Assembly (NCBI GenBank): GCA_035041965.1
Contig: JAPYMA010000050.1
Location: forward strand, 1 to 64,000
Length of the DNA: 64,000 bases
DNA from: Anisakis pegreffii
Taxonomy: Eukaryota; Nematoda; Chromadorea; Rhabditida; Anisakidae
Direction of reading: 5' to 3'
Shown piece after piece: positions 61,501 through 64,000 of the stretch. The notes beneath the pieces were generated by a model. The model was not told the origin of the DNA. It did no database searches and saw only the letters and a program-made list of their open reading frames with translations. The translations under genes and the position numbers were made by a program. The number at the start of each line of letters is the position of its first letter. Position 1 is the first letter of the stretch.

Positions 61501-64000
61501 AAACTGTTCATTGGCAGCCGTTACTCACGACAAGGTCAACGCACGTTCACGGGAACTGGAATGATGCAAATTCCGGAAATCTTTGACTTTTCATAGCAAC
61601 GTTAAATTGATCACTATTTGTTGCCTGAACCATGTATGTAGAGACGATATGATCCAGCTTTTCACTCACTTCAACCTTTTTATAATTGATGCTCAGACGT
61701 CCACCGTCTATCATTGGCGCGCCGAATATGATATCGTGTTGCTCCTTTTTCATTTTCGGTTGCTTTCACTACACCATGATTGCATTGTTTTACCAAGTAT
61801 CTTTAGTGTCACTTAAAATTCCCGATTAATCTTCAACAGATAAACAAACACTTTCCAGTTCGCAATTTATTCGAAATGGCAGCGAAGCCAGAAAGCAGCA
61901 ACTAACTAGAGTGAGAGCAAAGCGATGAGGCATGTGGATGCTTGTAGCGAAGAGGTGAAATTACACTCAGAGCTTAGATGCGGTCAATGTAACGGTGCAA
62001 ATTCGTTTCATGATCATGACATATATCATCTAGTCACGATCCTTTGGGAACTGCAATGCATATCAAGTGCGAAGATTGCTTCACAATAATGATAGCTGTG
62101 ACGATGATAATTCATCATTATATCAATATTATATTATGTGCACCAGTTTTTATTCATACGCACACATTCTTTGCAATAGTCGTATATCTTTTTCGCAATA
62201 ATTATTTGACCATTCGCATATGGAAGCATTCAGATATATGAGGTTCCGTTATGAGGAGATGTACTTCGCTCTCAAAAAATCAAATGAATATTGTTGAACT
62301 GAATTCCATCTTGTTTTGTTGTGTGTAGATGGGCAATCGTCTGTAACCAGTGAAAAATTCATTTATTAGAATAATTGATGATACAGATGTTGAAATCTGC
62401 TTGATTTTATCGAACGTTAGGCTCAATGTAATTAATTGACTGCTTGAAAGCACAGGTGTGCTGTTATTTTGATCAATGAAGATCGTTTTGTTTACGTTGA
62501 TTTCGTTCTCCACTATACATCCATGGTTTTTGAGCAGTTCCTGATGTATACCTATCTTCGAATTTTTGAAGAGGATCAAAATTTCAATTAAACTAGCTTC
62601 AATGCTCTTCGTAATCGCATGCGTTGTGATAGGTTTTCAAATGTATTATGTTTGTCAATTGGCAGCTGCAAACAAAAATATCCATTTGGATGGACAGAAA
62701 TCAGCATCAACGGATTCGATGATGGCACCATGAAATCATCCCATGGAGTTCGCCCAGATTCATAATTCAGGAGGAAATTTGCTCCATTTGTTTTCCAGCG
62801 ACAACTCTGAAGGTGTACTTTAGCCGGAGATCAAGCACATTTGGAGATCAGATGATTCAAAATGCTTCTTCTCGCCGAACTGCGTTGCCCTCCCCTCTCA
62901 TTTCGGCTCTCCTAACCTGAATATTCGCAGAAACAAATGGCCTTCAAGTCAGAATTCTGTCTTGGTTGCTTTTTAAATGGCAATAACCAATGTGAGGTAC
63001 GGTGATTGGTTACGTCTGTGTTGAGGCTTAAGCTGAGGCCCAATCAGGGAACCATCTATTTGTTTAATAGATACCTCACTCCAATAGGGCACAAGCATCA
63101 GTTCGTTTAGTGGACACCGAACCACGATAAGGTCTCTACTAAGCTGGGGCTCAACCGGGAACCATCCGATTGCTAGATGGATGTCGGAGATCCGGAATGA
63201 GCCTTTGCCTAAGCTCAAGCTCAAATGTAATCTATCTTTAGATTCGAATATGGTGTTTTTTTTTCTTCACGTCAAACAATAGCGAATGTCAATCAAACTG
63301 ATTTCATTTTACATTTGTCACTATGACGACGAACGATTTGGGTGCATAATGAGCATCAATGATACACAATCTTAAAAATAGAATGATTTCATTATATGGC
63401 CGAACATTTCTTTTTTTTTTTGATATGATAAAAATGTATCAATTCTGACAATAAAAGTGCATTAAATCTAAAAATGAGTCCTTTCCTTGCACTACGCACC
63501 GGCTAACCCGTCCAAGCAACCTGCTGTGAGCATCATGTTTATAAGCCAAAATAATACACTCATTCGGCATTCAGTGAAGTTTGTGTATGTCTTCGCATCA
63601 TCAATCTCATATAGTTCTCCTCAATACTTCGTTGTAGTTCCACTCAAATGCATGACACTTTTGACTACATTTCAGTGAAAGAATCAATTTGCGTTAAACG
63701 AATCATTCGAAACATGTGTTTTTAATGCGTTTGATTGTTTCGATGGCCGAGTTATTGTCAATGCATTGAACAAACTGATTGTAATGCAGCGCCGCAGCCC
63801 GATAATAAAACTCATTGATGCATATGCATGCAGTGTTATTGGATCGCTAACGTCTTTCAACCACTAATTTTGTCAGCGATAAGTTAGACATCTTTGCAAC
63901 ACGTTTTGGATATGTCCTCCTCTGAGTCGATAAGACTGACTCGATTCGAAAGCTTTCAGAAGTTAACCAACGTTAGATTGGTTTCACGATCCACTCACAG
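61501..64000. other. No gene recognised; weak direct repeat at 63.0-63.2 kb
   Basis: At about 63028-63085 and 63143-63200 two related segments (AAGCTG(A/G)GGC(C/T)CAA..GGGAACCATC) lie about 115 bp apart. The other ORFs have no domain. The window ends in unannotated AT-rich DNA. Confidence 0.4.

Overview
The window looks like nuclear DNA of a nematode, probably a chromadorean with a fairly spacious genome. The evidence is a TIM14/DNJ-21-type J-protein split by GT-AG introns, a TWK-type two-pore potassium channel with nematode-style tail motifs, short introns with TTTCAG acceptors that could also serve spliced-leader trans-splicing, a BEL/Pao retrotransposon and a pogo/Tigger remnant. Base composition is AT-rich. 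There are no operons of bacterial type, no CRISPR arrays, and I found no tRNA or rRNA gene. Because the genes are split, long single ORFs are poor guides here. The gene models below come from joining splice sites whose reading phases agree.

Layout. Positions 1-5.4 kb hold the 5' half of a BEL/Pao retrotransposon read on the minus strand. Its gag-protease-RT-RNase H-integrase frame is open for about 4.8 kb and runs off the left edge. Its leader carries six exact 28-bp units, each an imperfect palindrome whose mismatches become G:U pairs on the sense strand. At 7.0-8.2 kb (+) lies a four-exon mitochondrial import J-protein gene. At 11.0-15.1 kb (-) lies an eight-exon gene for a secreted, highly charged 621-residue protein that I do not recognise. 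At 15.3-15.5 kb (+) is the end of a possible gene facing away from it. At 16.6-17.2 kb (-) are the last two exons of a gene ending in Thr/Ser/Glu/Pro octapeptide repeats.

From 18 to 46 kb gene density is very low. This part holds a 31-bp minisatellite with inverted flanking copies (19.3-19.7 kb), a 2.6-kb higher-order satellite with a unit of about 586 bp (23.6-26.2 kb), several strong inverted repeats, microsatellites, and a handful of isolated exon-like segments reported with low confidence.

From 46.7 to 54.3 kb (+) there is a complete K2P/TWK channel gene. A 19-nt micro-exon appears to switch the reading frame of the following exon, giving either a 509-residue acidic tail or a 693-residue Pro/Glu-rich tail. 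About 200 bp downstream, in the same direction, is a three-exon gene for a 101-residue basic protein, so the pair may be an operon. The last 8 kb contain a possible three-exon gene end (59.0-59.3 kb) and a frameshifted pogo/Tigger transposase fragment (61.1-61.5 kb), and otherwise nothing I can name.

No shared pathway links the genes. The most interesting items are the dual-frame channel exon, the hairpin array in the retrotransposon leader and the unidentified secreted charged protein.
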